In this document: positions 37,730-46,216 of the stretch, in pieces
How the letters are laid out: each line of letters opens with the position of its first letter
Numbering within the stretch: the first letter of the stretch is position 1
NCBI GenBank assembly: GCA_021800255.1
Contig: JAJYZC010000001.1
Coordinates: forward strand, 62,001 to 126,000
Source of the DNA: Acidobacteriota bacterium
Lineage (GTDB): Bacteria > Acidobacteriota > Terriglobia > Terriglobales > Acidobacteriaceae
Length of the DNA: 64,000 nt
Direction of reading: 5' to 3'
The notes under the pieces: model-generated
Told to the model about the DNA's origin: nothing
What the model saw: the letters and a program-made list of their open reading frames with translations, nothing else
The model's database searches: none
Program-made: the position numbers and the translations under genes

Positions 37730-38503
37730 ATGGATAAAGCAAGCATCGGCGGCGTATTTCTAGCCCTCACCGGCATTATCGCCGGGCTTCTGATCGAGGG
37801 TGGAAACCTGGGCCAGGTTCTGCAGCCCACGGCCGCTCTGATCGTCTTCGGGGGCACGCTGGGCGCGGTGCTCTTGCAGTTCCCTCTTACTACGGTCATC
37901 GCCGCCTTTCGCAGCCTGATCCATATCTTCGCTGCGCCGCAGAAGCACGATGCAGGACTCATCCAGTTGCTGGTCGCCTTCGCCAACAAGGCCCGCCGTC
38001 AAGGTGTGGTCGCCCTCGACGCCGACCTCGAAGGCATTCGGGACCCCTTCCTCAAACAGACCGTCATGTTGGCCGTCGATGGCACCGAGCCGGCCGAATT
38101 GCGCAAAATGATGCGCGTCAGCCTCGACTCGATCACCGAAGAGGAAGAACGCCTGCCCGCCGTCTTCGAGTCCGCCGGCGGCTTCTCGCCAACCATCGGC
38201 ATCCTCGGCGCCGTCCTCGGCCTGATTCAGGTGATGCAGCACCTCGACAACATTCACGCGGTGGGCCGGGGCATCGCCGTGGCCTTCGTAGCCACCATCT
38301 ACGGAGTAGGTCTCGCCAATCTCTTCTTTCTGCCCCTGGCCGGCAAGATGCACCTGCGCATCCGCGATGGACACCGCCGCCGCGAGATGATGCTCGAAGG
38401 GGTCATCTCCATCCTTGAGGGCATGAACCCGCGTATGCTCGAAATCAAGCTCAGCGGCTTCCTCGACGACCTCAACCGCGAAAAGAAAGAGCGCGCCGCA
38501 TGA
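37730..38503 (+). CDS. motA: Flagellar motor stator protein MotA
   Basis: A 257-residue stator subunit with four membrane helices, forming the ion channel of the flagellar motor with MotB. It begins MDKASIGGVFLALTGIIAGL and has the cytoplasmic loop with LRKMMRVSLDSITEEEERLP containing charged residues that contact FliG. The second helix pair is ESAGGFSPTIGILGAVLGLI and IAVAFVATIYGVGLANLFFL. Length is typical of the MotA/PomA/MotP group. It overlaps motB by four bases. Confidence 0.93.
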   Translation: MDKASIGGVFLALTGIIAGLLIEGGNLGQVLQPTAALIVFGGTLGAVLLQFPLTTVIAAFRSLIHIFAAPQKHDAGLIQLLVAFANKARRQGVVALDADLEGIRDPFLKQTVMLAVDGTEPAELRKMMRVSLDSITEEEERLPAVFESAGGFSPTIGILGAVLGLIQVMQHLDNIHAVGRGIAVAFVATIYGVGLANLFFLPLAGKMHLRIRDGHRRREMMLEGVISILEGMNPRMLEIKLSGFLDDLNREKKERAA

Positions 38504-39318
38504 ACCCCCATTCCAACAAGGGCCGCATCGGCCACGACCGCTGGCTGGTCTCCTATGCCGATTTCATCACCCTGATGTTCGCCTTCTTCGTCGTCCTTTA
38601 CGCCTTCGCCAATGCCAAGCAAAAACAGCAGATCGCGGTTGCAGCCTCCATCCAGTCCGCCTTCCGCTCCATGGGCATCTTTCCCGGGGCCGCAAGCAAA
38701 GCCTCCAAGTTATCCGGCGGGCCCGGCGCCGGCGAGGCCGACATGCCCATGAGCACCGTGATGGAGGAGGATCTGCTGTCTCCCGCTCAGGTTAAGAACG
38801 ACCTCAACCGCATCGGCAGCGAACTCACACAAACCCTCGCCCAACAGGTCGCCAACCGCACCGTCTCCATCCATATGGGTCAGGACGGGCTGGTCATCAG
38901 CCTGCGCGAGGCCGGTTTCTTCGATTCCGGCTCGGCTACCCCCAAGCCCCAGTCCCTGCCCACTCTCCGTCAGATCGCCGCCACGCTCGGCCACACGCCC
39001 TATGACGTTCGCATTGAGGGCTTCACTGACAACGTACCCATCCACAACGCCCAATTCGACTCCAACTGGGAGCTTTCCACCGCCCGCGCCACGGGAATCC
39101 TCCGCCTCTTCCTGGAACTGAAAGCCATCCCTCCCGACCGCCTTTCGGCCGCCGGATACGCGCAATATCATCCTGTGGCCAGCAACGCGACCGCCGAGGG
39201 CCGCGCCCAGAATCGCCGCGTCGATCTCGTCGTACTGCCCCGCACCAGAATCAACTTCGCCGCTTCGAATTCCCTGCCGCCCAGCGGTTCCTGGCGCAAG
39301 ATTACCGACGAGCACTAG
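38500..39318 (+). CDS. motB: Flagellar motor stator protein MotB
   Basis: A 272-residue stator subunit. The single N-terminal helix carries the essential ion-binding Asp21 in [19 protein letters not shown] plug/linker region follows, then the peptidoglycan-binding OmpA-type domain (about 150-250), with [20 protein letters not shown] and RRVDLVVLP. Whether H+ or Na+ drives it cannot be decided from sequence alone. It overlaps motA (ATGA). The stop TAG lies in the palindrome CTAG shared with the converging yjbQ stop. Confidence 0.93.
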   Translation: MNPHSNKGRIGHDRWLVSYADFITLMFAFFVVLYAFANAKQKQQIAVAASIQSAFRSMGIFPGAASKASKLSGGPGAGEADMPMSTVMEEDLLSPAQVKNDLNRIGSELTQTLAQQVANRTVSIHMGQDGLVISLREAGFFDSGSATPKPQSLPTLRQIAATLGHTPYDVRIEGFTDNVPIHNAQFDSNWELSTARATGILRLFLELKAIPPDRLSAAGYAQYHPVASNATAEGRAQNRRVDLVVLPRTRINFAASNSLPPSGSWRKITDEH

Positions 39319-39746
39319 TCTGTCTCGCTCGCCGTTACTCCCAGCACCTTCACGATCACCCGTTTGCGCCGCTGGCCGTCGAACTCCGCGTAGAAAATCC
39401 GCTGCCACGTTCCCAGGTCGAGACGGCCGTTGGTCACCGGCAAGGTCGTCTCATGGTGCAAGAGCAGCGACTTCAGGTGCGCGTCCCCGTTGTCTTCGCC
39501 GGTGCGGTGATGGCGGTAATCGGGCCGCGCCGGCGCCAGCTTCTCCAGCCACTCGCCGATGTCCTCGATCAACCCGCTCTCCAGGTCGTTGACATAGATC
39601 GCCGCCGTGATGTGCATGGGAGAAACGAAGCATAGCCCGTCTTTGACGCCGCTGCGGCACACAATCTCTTCCACCTCGCCGGTGATGTGCACCATCTCCC
39701 GGCGCTTGTGGGTCTCAAATACCAAATACTCCGTGTAACTCTTCAT
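39315..39746 (-). CDS. YjbQ/UPF0047 family protein
   Basis: A 143-residue cytoplasmic protein of the YjbQ family, often annotated secondary thiamine-phosphate synthase, a weak side activity whose physiological role is unsettled. Conserved elements are [40 protein letters not shown] and [16 protein letters not shown] with the two histidine clusters. ATG 39746 has GGAG upstream. Its TAG stop overlaps the motB stop by four bases on the opposite strand. Not obviously related to flagella. Confidence 0.9.
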   Translation of the reverse strand: MKSYTEYLVFETHKRREMVHITGEVEEIVCRSGVKDGLCFVSPMHITAAIYVNDLESGLIEDIGEWLEKLAPARPDYRHHRTGEDNGDAHLKSLLLHHETTLPVTNGRLDLGTWQRIFYAEFDGQRRKRVIVKVLGVTASETD

Positions 39747-40105
39747 TGGGTCTCCACGCATACAGCCGCATCTCCGCCTGCTCCTTCGCCGCTTCTCCGA
39801 AGGGGCTCGATCTTGGATCCATTTTTATCTTACAGATCGCCGCACCCTGTCGCGTGCTGCCCCCTTGCTGGCCTGCCGCATGGTTTACTAAGATTTGTAG
39901 AGGCCAAACGCACCCACGCTGGGCGCGAGGCTGCCCGTGATGAATGGTATTCCCTGGTGCTGAAATTGCCGGAGATCAACACCTCTCCGCTTTTTTGCAT
40001 CCCAATCCAGAGTGGCGGAATCGCTCAGCTTTCCGCTGCGCACGATAAATAGACTTCCCGCGATGCGGCCGCGACGATGGGCCCCAACGGAGGGAAAGGG
40101 GGGTT
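39747..40105. other. Intergenic region upstream of the cytochrome operon
   Basis: No gene is supported. TTGGATCC (about 39812) with TTTTTATCTTAC could be promoter-like. A strong AAAGGGGGG ribosome site precedes the cytochrome-porin ATG. No repeat or riboswitch fold could be supported. Confidence 0.4.
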
Positions 40106-41425
40106 ATGCGAAAAATCCTGCGCGTTTTGGCGGCAGCATATTTTTTAATCGCCGTGAATTGGGCCTATGCCGTACCGAGCTTTGCCCGTCAGACGGATCT
40201 GTCCTGCAATGTCTGCCACAGCAATCCTCCGGAACTGACCGCTTTTGGCCGTAACTTCAAGCTGCACGGATATCTGCTGGCAAAGACCGGCAAAAACGAG
40301 AAGGTTGGGACTAGTAAGGCGCTCCGTCTTTCCATGAAGATTCCTCTCGCGGTCATGATGCTGCTTTCCGACACCGCATACCAGGCGAACCAGCCCGCGA
40401 CCCAGAACAACTCCGCGGGCTTTCCACAGCAGTTGAGCATCTTTCTAGCCGGCGCGTTCGCATCCCACTTCGGCGGGCTGGCCCAGGTTACTTACTCGCA
40501 CGCCGAAGACCACTTCGGCATGGACAATACCGACCTGCGTTACGCCAACCAGAGCAAGCTGCTGCACAAGACCCTGGACTACGGGATCACCATCAATAAC
40601 AACCCCACCGTCGAAGATATCTGGAACAGCACCCCGGCATGGGGCTTTCCCTGGATCTCCACCGCTTCCAGCGTAAGTCCGCTCGCCTCTCCCATCATCA
40701 ACGGCACCCTCGGCCAGGATGTGGCGGGGCTGGGCGGTTATGGGATGTGGAACAACCATCTCTACGGCGACATTACCCTCTACCGCTCCGAACATGCCGG
40801 CGCGGCGACACCCATAACGGGAGCGGGAGAGCAATATAACATCAGCGGCGCCGCTCCTTATTGGCGGGCAGCATGGCAACAAACCTGGAGCGATAACTAT
40901 CTCGAGGTCGGAACTTATGGCATGGATGTTAACTCATTCCCCAATGCGATCTCCGGGCCCGAAGACCGCTACGTGGACACCGCCTTCGATTTTCAATACG
41001 AACACCCCTTCGGCCCCAACCTTCTCGACGCTCATGGAACGTACATCCATGAGAAATCGGATTTGGGCGCAACGTATGCGGCCGCCGGAGCAAGCACGGC
41101 CTTGAATCATCTGAATACCTTCAAGCTGGATAGCACATATCATTGGCGAAACCGATACAGCGCGACCGGCGCGCTGTTTTCCACCACCGGCAATCGCGAT
41201 CCCCTGCTTTACGCGCCGGCTCCGCTGACCGGCAGCGAAAATGGCGATCCCGATACGAGCGGATATATTGCGCAGCTCGCCTTCTGGCCGGTGCAAAACA
41301 TCGACATCGATTTCAACTACTCAGGCTACTTCAAATTTAACGGCGCCAGCACCAATTACGACGGCGCCCACCGGAATGCTTCTGACAACAACACCACCTA
41401 TATGGCTCTGTGGTTGAACTTCTAG
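40106..41425 (+). CDS. Cyc2-like fused monohaem cytochrome c and outer membrane porin
   Basis: A 439-residue exported protein. A signal peptide (about 1-22, ending NWAYA) precedes VPSFARQT, then the haem motif C34-N-V-C37-H38 and PELTAFGRNFKLHGY. The FARQT-CxxCH-PxLxxFGRxFKxxGY block is the hallmark of Cyc2, the outer-membrane fused cytochrome-porin that oxidises Fe(II) in Acidithiobacillus and neutrophilic iron oxidisers. The remaining ~370 residues look like a beta-barrel with alternating strands and a terminal aromatic (YMALWLNF). Length falls in the short Cyc2 range. It is followed by Rieske and b-type genes. The substrate is not proven; Cyc2-like proteins without iron-oxidising function may exist. 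Confidence 0.72.
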   Translation: MRKILRVLAAAYFLIAVNWAYAVPSFARQTDLSCNVCHSNPPELTAFGRNFKLHGYLLAKTGKNEKVGTSKALRLSMKIPLAVMMLLSDTAYQANQPATQNNSAGFPQQLSIFLAGAFASHFGGLAQVTYSHAEDHFGMDNTDLRYANQSKLLHKTLDYGITINNNPTVEDIWNSTPAWGFPWISTASSVSPLASPIINGTLGQDVAGLGGYGMWNNHLYGDITLYRSEHAGAATPITGAGEQYNISGAAPYWRAAWQQTWSDNYLEVGTYGMDVNSFPNAISGPEDRYVDTAFDFQYEHPFGPNLLDAHGTYIHEKSDLGATYAAAGASTALNHLNTFKLDSTYHWRNRYSATGALFSTTGNRDPLLYAPAPLTGSENGDPDTSGYIAQLAFWPVQNIDIDFNYSGYFKFNGASTNYDGAHRNASDNNTTYMALWLNF

Positions 41426-41433
41426 GAGACAGC

Positions 41434-41991
41434 GTGGAACAGGAACTAAGTAAGGACAATCTAGCCGGAAGAAAAGATGTCATTATCATCAACCGGCGCT
41501 CCTTCTTCGGGGCATTGCTGGCCATTGGCTCGGCAGGAATGGGCGCCATTCTTGCCGTTCCGGTGCTGCGGTACGTTCTCTATCCGATCTATGCCAAAGC
41601 CTCGGGAATCGCGTGGGCTGACGTGGGTGATCTCAGCGAGTTTGCTGAAATCTCCGCTCCTGTCCGCAAGACCATCACCTTCGCCCAGCTCGACGGCTGG
41701 CGTCAGGTGGAGTCTGCGCAATCGGTCTACGTGAATCGCACCAGCGGGGGAGAATTCGAGGTCCTATCCGCCATCTGCCCCCACCTGGGATGCAGCGTCT
41801 CCTGGCAGAAGAATGCAGACGATTTTCTCTGTCCCTGCCACGGGAGCATTTTTTCGCCGGATGGGAAGCTCGTGAAGGGCCCGGCGCCGCGGGGGATGGA
41901 TCCCCTTCCCCACCGCGTGAAGAACGGCAAACTGCAGGTTCGTTTTGAATTTTTCCGGGAAGACGTCCCCAATAGAGAAGTAGTCAGTTAA
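41434..41991 (+). CDS. Rieske iron-sulphur protein of a bc complex
   Basis: A 185-residue protein that accepts electrons from quinol at the Qo site. GTG 41434 has AGGAG five bases upstream and lies eight bases after the previous stop. NRRSFFG (residues 20-26) is a twin-arginine signal followed by a membrane helix (about 28-50), normal for Rieske proteins that fold in the cytoplasm. The cluster ligands are C115-P-H117-L-G-C120 and C133-P-C135-H136, both motifs complete. It is directly followed by the cytochrome b fusion gene. Confidence 0.93.
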   Translation: MEQELSKDNLAGRKDVIIINRRSFFGALLAIGSAGMGAILAVPVLRYVLYPIYAKASGIAWADVGDLSEFAEISAPVRKTITFAQLDGWRQVESAQSVYVNRTSGGEFEVLSAICPHLGCSVSWQKNADDFLCPCHGSIFSPDGKLVKGPAPRGMDPLPHRVKNGKLQVRFEFFREDVPNREVVS

Positions 41992-42010
41992 CCGGGATGA
42001 GGAGCAAACT

Positions 42011-44707
42011 GTGGACGAAAAGGAAAAATTAGCTTCCGCCACATCCTCCGGCGAGAGCCTTTCGAAACGCCTATACCGTTGGCTGGACAGGCGCGCCGAA
42101 GTGAATAAGCTGATGGAGGAATCGCTCGACGAGCCGATTCCGGGCGGAGCGCGCTTCGCTTACGTTTTTGGCTCTGGGCTGCTCTTCATCTTTATCTCGC
42201 AGATCATTACCGGCATCTGCCTGGCTATTTATTACGTGCCCTCGGCTGAGACCGCCCATACCAGCGTAGCCTACATCACCAAGAAGGTCGCCGCGGGCGA
42301 CTTCCTGCGCAGCCTCCACTACTATGGATCGAGCGCGATGATCATCGTGCTCCTGCTGCATTTTCTGCAAACCTTTCTCTATGGCTCCTTCAAGGGAAGA
42401 CGCGAACTGCTCTGGATGTCCGGGGCCACACTCTCGTTGCTGGTGCTGGGCATGGGTTTCACCGGCTACCTGCTGCCCTGGGATCAGAGAGCCTATTTCG
42501 CTACCGCGGTGGGCACCAATATCGTCGGCGAAGTGCCGCTCATCGGCGGTTGGCTCACAAAGCTGATGCGCGGCGGCGACACCATCGGCACTCTTACACT
42601 GTCGCGCTTTTACGTCGCTCATGTCTTTCTCATTCCCGCCTGCATCTTCGCCTTCATCAGCATTCACATTTACCTTTTTCGCAAAGCCGGCGCGGCCGGC
42701 CCAATGCACGAAAATCCAGTTCATCCCACGCTGCCGCCGGAGGGGTTCTACCCGCGCCAGGTCCTCATGGATATGGCGTTTGCCCTGTTACTGATGGTGG
42801 GTCTGGGTTTTCTGGCCTACTTCCACCCCATCGGTCTCGGTCCCATCGCCAACCCCGCCAACACCCACTATCTGCCGCGGCCCGAGTGGTATTACCTGCC
42901 TTTCTTTGAATGGCTCAAGCTCTGGGAGGGGCCGAAAGCCGTCATCGCGGTCGTGGTTACGCCCGCCCTGCTGGCAGCGTTGTTCTTCCTTCTGCCGTTC
43001 CTCGACCGCAGCCTGGAGCGCAGGCCGTGGCGCAGGCCCATTCCCGTGCTGGCGGTGGGCATCGTCCTCGTGGGCATCTTCTTCCTGGGCATCAGGAGCC
43101 GGATCGACGACGAGGACGACCCCACCGTAGCCGCTCAACTGGCGCGTCAAGCAGAGCAGGAAAGGGCCTATACGAAAGCGCCCTTCCGTCCCTATATCGA
43201 GTCACCGGGCGCAACGGGTCCGCTGGCGCTTCCCACCGGCCCTGTGAATCCGCTGGTGTCGCAGGGCAGAGGGGTCTTTCAGTCTGAGGGATGCTCCGGC
43301 TGCCACGGCGACACCGGCATGGGAACTATGGTTGCGCCCAGCCTCGAAGGCATCACCACCAAGTTCTCGGGGCCGCAGTTGACCGCACTGCTGCACAACC
43401 CCAATGCCGCCATGAGAGCCGGTCACATGCCTTCCTTCGACATATCGAATAGCGACATGTCGGCCCTGCTCGCCTACCTGGGAGTGATCGGAACCGCCGC
43501 AGCCAACGTACAACCGACCTCCGGCGAAATTGCGCAGGCGCCTGTCGCCGCGTCACAGGCCGCGCCGGCGGCGGCCGGACTACCGCAAGCCGCCGCTCCG
43601 GCGCCCAAGCAACTCTCAGCGCAGGCAGCCGCAGGCAGCCAGATCTTCCAGCAGCACGCTTGCTCGGCTTGTCACGGGCCAGCCGGACAGGGTGCGGTGG
43701 CGCCTGCTCTTGCTCCGTTGATCGCTCATCTTTCTGGCCCGCAGCTAACACAGCTATTGCAGCATCCAAATGCCAAGATGAAGGCTGGCGGAATGCCGCC
43801 CTTCGCGGGAACGGCCGGCCAGCTTGACTCCCTGATTGCTTTTTTGCGCACACTCAAGCCGCCGGCGCAGCAGGCCCAACAGCAGCCGCAGCCGCAGCAG
43901 TCGGCGGCCATGGCGTTCGCTTCGGAAAATGGCGGCGTTCCTTATCCGGAGGAGGGTTCTGCGCCTGCTCCTTCGGCGGTCACAAATGGGGTTCGCTCCG
44001 CATCCCCAACTCTTCCCGGCGGGGCTGTCTCTTCATCTCGTGCGGTTGCTGCTGCTTCGCCCGCATCCGCTCCGAGTCCAGGCCGCGCGCTCTTTCTTTC
44101 CCAAGGATGCTCTGCCTGCCACGGACCCTCCGCGCAGGGCACGCGGTTCGCTCCCTCGCTGATCGGTATCAGTAAGAAATTCCCCGGCGACAAGCTGCCC
44201 TATCTGCTGCGCCACCCAACTCGCGCAATGCGCGGCGGGGGAATGCCGACAGTAGCTCTGAACGACCAGCAGCTAAAGCAATTGGTGGCCTATCTGTCCA
44301 CTCTAACCCCTGCCTCCGCCCGAGCGCCGGCTGCGCAGTCCAGTCCCGCTGTTGGCACGGCGAATATGCAACCCTCTGCGGCTCCGCCAGCCCCGTCCAA
44401 CACGGCTGCCCCGGCGCCCGCTCGGCCTGCCCCGCTGAGTCCGCTGGCCAAACGCGGTGAGCGCATCTTCGAGAGCATGAACTGCGAAACCTGCCACGGA
44501 GTAGGCGGGTTGACCGGGACCGTCGCCGCGCCGCCGCTGGCGGGCACGGCCTCGCTGCTCCCCGCCAATGTTCTTGAAAACCTGCTGCGGCACCATTCCA
44601 AACGCATGCAGGAGGGCGGCATGCCGCTCACCAACCTGAACCCGCAGGACATGAAATCGCTGATCGCCTATATTCGCTCCATGCCCTCGTCCTCCACGGC
44701 AAAATAA
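42011..44707 (+). CDS. Cytochrome b (b6-like) fused to four haem c domains
   Basis: An 898-residue quinol-oxidising subunit. The N-terminal ~365 residues are cytochrome b with eight helices. Haem b ligands are H103/H117 and H204/H219; the second pair is spaced H-X14-H, as in b6f-type rather than mitochondrial bc1. PEWY (291-294) marks the Qo site. After a short linker come four c-type domains with CxxCH at 428, 551, 700 and 825 (CSGCHG, CSACHG, CSACHG, CETCHG), separated by Pro/Ala/Gln-rich linkers. With the Rieske gene this makes a bc complex from two genes. Start is GTG 42011, GGAG six bases upstream. Confidence 0.9.
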   Translation: MDEKEKLASATSSGESLSKRLYRWLDRRAEVNKLMEESLDEPIPGGARFAYVFGSGLLFIFISQIITGICLAIYYVPSAETAHTSVAYITKKVAAGDFLRSLHYYGSSAMIIVLLLHFLQTFLYGSFKGRRELLWMSGATLSLLVLGMGFTGYLLPWDQRAYFATAVGTNIVGEVPLIGGWLTKLMRGGDTIGTLTLSRFYVAHVFLIPACIFAFISIHIYLFRKAGAAGPMHENPVHPTLPPEGFYPRQVLMDMAFALLLMVGLGFLAYFHPIGLGPIANPANTHYLPRPEWYYLPFFEWLKLWEGPKAVIAVVVTPALLAALFFLLPFLDRSLERRPWRRPIPVLAVGIVLVGIFFLGIRSRIDDEDDPTVAAQLARQAEQERAYTKAPFRPYIESPGATGPLALPTGPVNPLVSQGRGVFQSEGCSGCHGDTGMGTMVAPSLEGITTKFSGPQLTALLHNPNAAMRAGHMPSFDISNSDMSALLAYLGVIGTAAANVQPTSGEIAQAPVAASQAAPAAAGLPQAAAPAPKQLSAQAAAGSQIFQQHACSACHGPAGQGAVAPALAPLIAHLSGPQLTQLLQHPNAKMKAGGMPPFAGTAGQLDSLIAFLRTLKPPAQQAQQQPQPQQSAAMAFASENGGVPYPEEGSAPAPSAVTNGVRSASPTLPGGAVSSSRAVAAASPASAPSPGRALFLSQGCSACHGPSAQGTRFAPSLIGISKKFPGDKLPYLLRHPTRAMRGGGMPTVALNDQQLKQLVAYLSTLTPASARAPAAQSSPAVGTANMQPSAAPPAPSNTAAPAPARPAPLSPLAKRGERIFESMNCETCHGVGGLTGTVAAPPLAGTASLLPANVLENLLRHHSKRMQEGGMPLTNLNPQDMKSLIAYIRSMPSSSTAK

Positions 44708-44721
44708 TTCCCATTCCCAAG

Positions 44722-44744
44722 CCGGCAGCTCATCCGGCTGCCGG
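44722..44744 (+). terminator. Stem-loop after the cytochrome operon
   Basis: CCGGCAGC, loop TCATCCG, GCTGCCGG: a perfect 8-bp stem starting 14 bases after the stop. No T-run follows, so termination is possible but not assured. Confidence 0.4.
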
Positions 44745-44787
44745 AACCAGGCTTCTATCGCACGTCTCCTTTATCCTGAAGGTTGCC

Positions 44788-45678
44788 GTGCCCTTCACCA
44801 GAACTTCTACTGCCGCATCGCTCGCCCGGCGTGGACGGAATCTGCCCGCCGCCGGCAGGCTGGCTCAGGCCGCACAAGCCTCTCGTGCCGCCATCGCCGT
44901 CGATCCCGCCCGGCGCCTGCGCCGGATGCACGATCAACTTTTTCGCGCCTACGGCCCGCAGCATTGGTGGCCGGCGAAGACCTCTTTTGAGGTGATTCTG
45001 GGCGCTTATCTCACGCAAAACACGGCCTGGAAGGCCGTCGAGCGCTCGCTCGCCAGCCTGCGCGCCGCCGGCGCGCTCACCATGGATGGCCTGCGGTCGA
45101 TCCCTCTCGACGAGCTGCGACGCCTGATTCGGCCATCGGGGTTCATCACGCGCAAGGCGCCCGCGCTCAAAGCATTTGTCGCCATGCTCGACGAGGAGTT
45201 TGGCGGCTCGCTTGCCTCCCTCGCGGCCGCGCCCACGCCCGCGCTGCGCCGCCGTTTGTTGGCTCTGCCCGGCGTCGGTCCCGAGACCGCCGACGCCATC
45301 CTCCTTTACGCCCTCGACCATCCTGTTCCCGTGGCCGACGAGTACCTCCGCCGCATCGTTGAGCGCCACCAACTGCTCGCCCCGCCGCCGGGTAGGAGCC
45401 GAGTCTCCTACGACGCTCTCACCGATCTCACTCGCCGCGCCTTCGCCGCCGATCCGGCAGCCGGCCGGGCACGGCTCTACAACGAATTTCACGCGCTCAC
45501 GGTGGCGGTGGGCAAGGCTCATTGCGGGCGCGTTGCGGATTGCGAAGGCTGCCCGCTGGCCGCAGACCTGCGCTACCGCAGTGACGAGCTTTCAGCTATC
45601 AGCGATCAGCCGCCGGCTAGAACCTTGCCCCGCCAGGGGCGTACCGCCGCCGCGGTCAGGCGTAAAGCTGAATGCTGA
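44788..45678 (+). CDS. MagIII-like HhH-GPD DNA glycosylase with repeat-derived C-terminus
   Basis: A 296-residue DNA-repair glycosylase. HWWPAKTSFEVILGAYLTQN and LIRPSGFITRKAPALKAF match MagIII, the methylpurine glycosylase branch of the endonuclease III superfamily. In the helix-hairpin-helix LPGVGPETADAILLYAL, the position of the endonuclease III catalytic Lys is Glu, and the conserved Asp is in VADEYLRR. The C-terminal Cys cluster is incomplete (C-x5-C-x2-C, no fourth Cys), so a [4Fe-4S] cluster is unlikely. The last ~30 residues, from ELSAISDQ, are encoded by 7-bp repeats and spacer, so the original gene probably ended near 45590. GTG start has AAGG upstream. Confidence 0.78.
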   Translation: MPFTRTSTAASLARRGRNLPAAGRLAQAAQASRAAIAVDPARRLRRMHDQLFRAYGPQHWWPAKTSFEVILGAYLTQNTAWKAVERSLASLRAAGALTMDGLRSIPLDELRRLIRPSGFITRKAPALKAFVAMLDEEFGGSLASLAAAPTPALRRRLLALPGVGPETADAILLYALDHPVPVADEYLRRIVERHQLLAPPPGRSRVSYDALTDLTRRAFAADPAAGRARLYNEFHALTVAVGKAHCGRVADCEGCPLAADLRYRSDELSAISDQPPARTLPRQGRTAAAVRRKAEC

Positions 45679-45701
45679 CGGCTGACGGCTGAGGGCTGGT
45701 T
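45592..45701. repeat. Inverted pair of 7-bp repeat arrays in the glycosylase 3' end
   Basis: TCAGCTA TCAGCGA TCAGCCG at 45592-45612 and GCTGAAT GCTGACG GCTGACG GCTGAGG GCTGGTT at 45667-45701 are opposite-strand versions of one motif, with ~54 bp between. The left array and spacer are inside the coding frame and the stop codon falls in the right array. Confidence 0.65.
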
Positions 45702-45721
45702 CTTTGGCGTAATCTTGCATC

Positions 45722-46027
45722 ATGAGCCCAACACCGCAACAACCTCAACTCAATCTTGCTCAAACCGCCGACTACCGCGAGTCCTACGCCAACAGCGTGC
45801 AGGTGCGCGTCAGCGTGTGGGATTTCCAGCTCGTCTTCGGATTGGCCTCCAGCGACAGCCCCGAAAAGGTGACCATCCGCAACCACCAGGCCATCTATCT
45901 CAGCCCGCAGCAGGCCAAGGCTCTCTGGAACGTCCTGGGCCAGAACCTCGCCCAATATGAGCAGGCATTCGGAACCTTGAATCTGGAGCCGCAGAACCAG
46001 AATTTTCCCCGCGGGCCGGTGAATTGA
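45722..46027 (+). CDS. DUF3467 family protein
   Basis: A 101-residue hydrophilic protein. The family core is ADYRESYANSVQVRVSVWDF and LSPQQAKALWNVLGQNLAQY. Function unknown; it has no signal peptide. TAATCT (45710-45715) lies six bases before the ATG and there is no ribosome site, so it may be leaderless. A run of 7-bp repeats follows the stop. Confidence 0.8.
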   Translation: MSPTPQQPQLNLAQTADYRESYANSVQVRVSVWDFQLVFGLASSDSPEKVTIRNHQAIYLSPQQAKALWNVLGQNLAQYEQAFGTLNLEPQNQNFPRGPVN

Positions 46028-46030
46028 CAG

Positions 46031-46065
46031 GCATTAGGCATTAGGCATTAGGCATTAGGACGAGG
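46031..46065. repeat. Perfect 7-bp tandem repeat (GCATTAG)4
   Basis: GCATTAG occurs four times in exact tandem at 46031-46058, followed by GACGAGG (46059-46065) as a possible degenerate fifth unit. It starts three bases after the DUF3467 stop and belongs to the same style of repeat as at 19238, 45592 and 56254. Confidence 0.8.
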
Positions 46066-46216
46066 GAATCGGCCATCTCCGCGAATGATAGGCCGCGCGA
46101 GAGCCGGCTGGCGGCCGCAGCGGTAGCGAGGAAAAGATGAGGGGTGCGAAACAGGGAGCCGCTACTTCGGAGGGGGGCGCCGCCCTTGAGGCCGCAGGCG
46201 GGCAAGGAGCGAGCCT

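Noticed and set aside
46031-46065. CRISPR-like array
   Set aside because: The units are 7 bp without spacers, and no cas gene is present.
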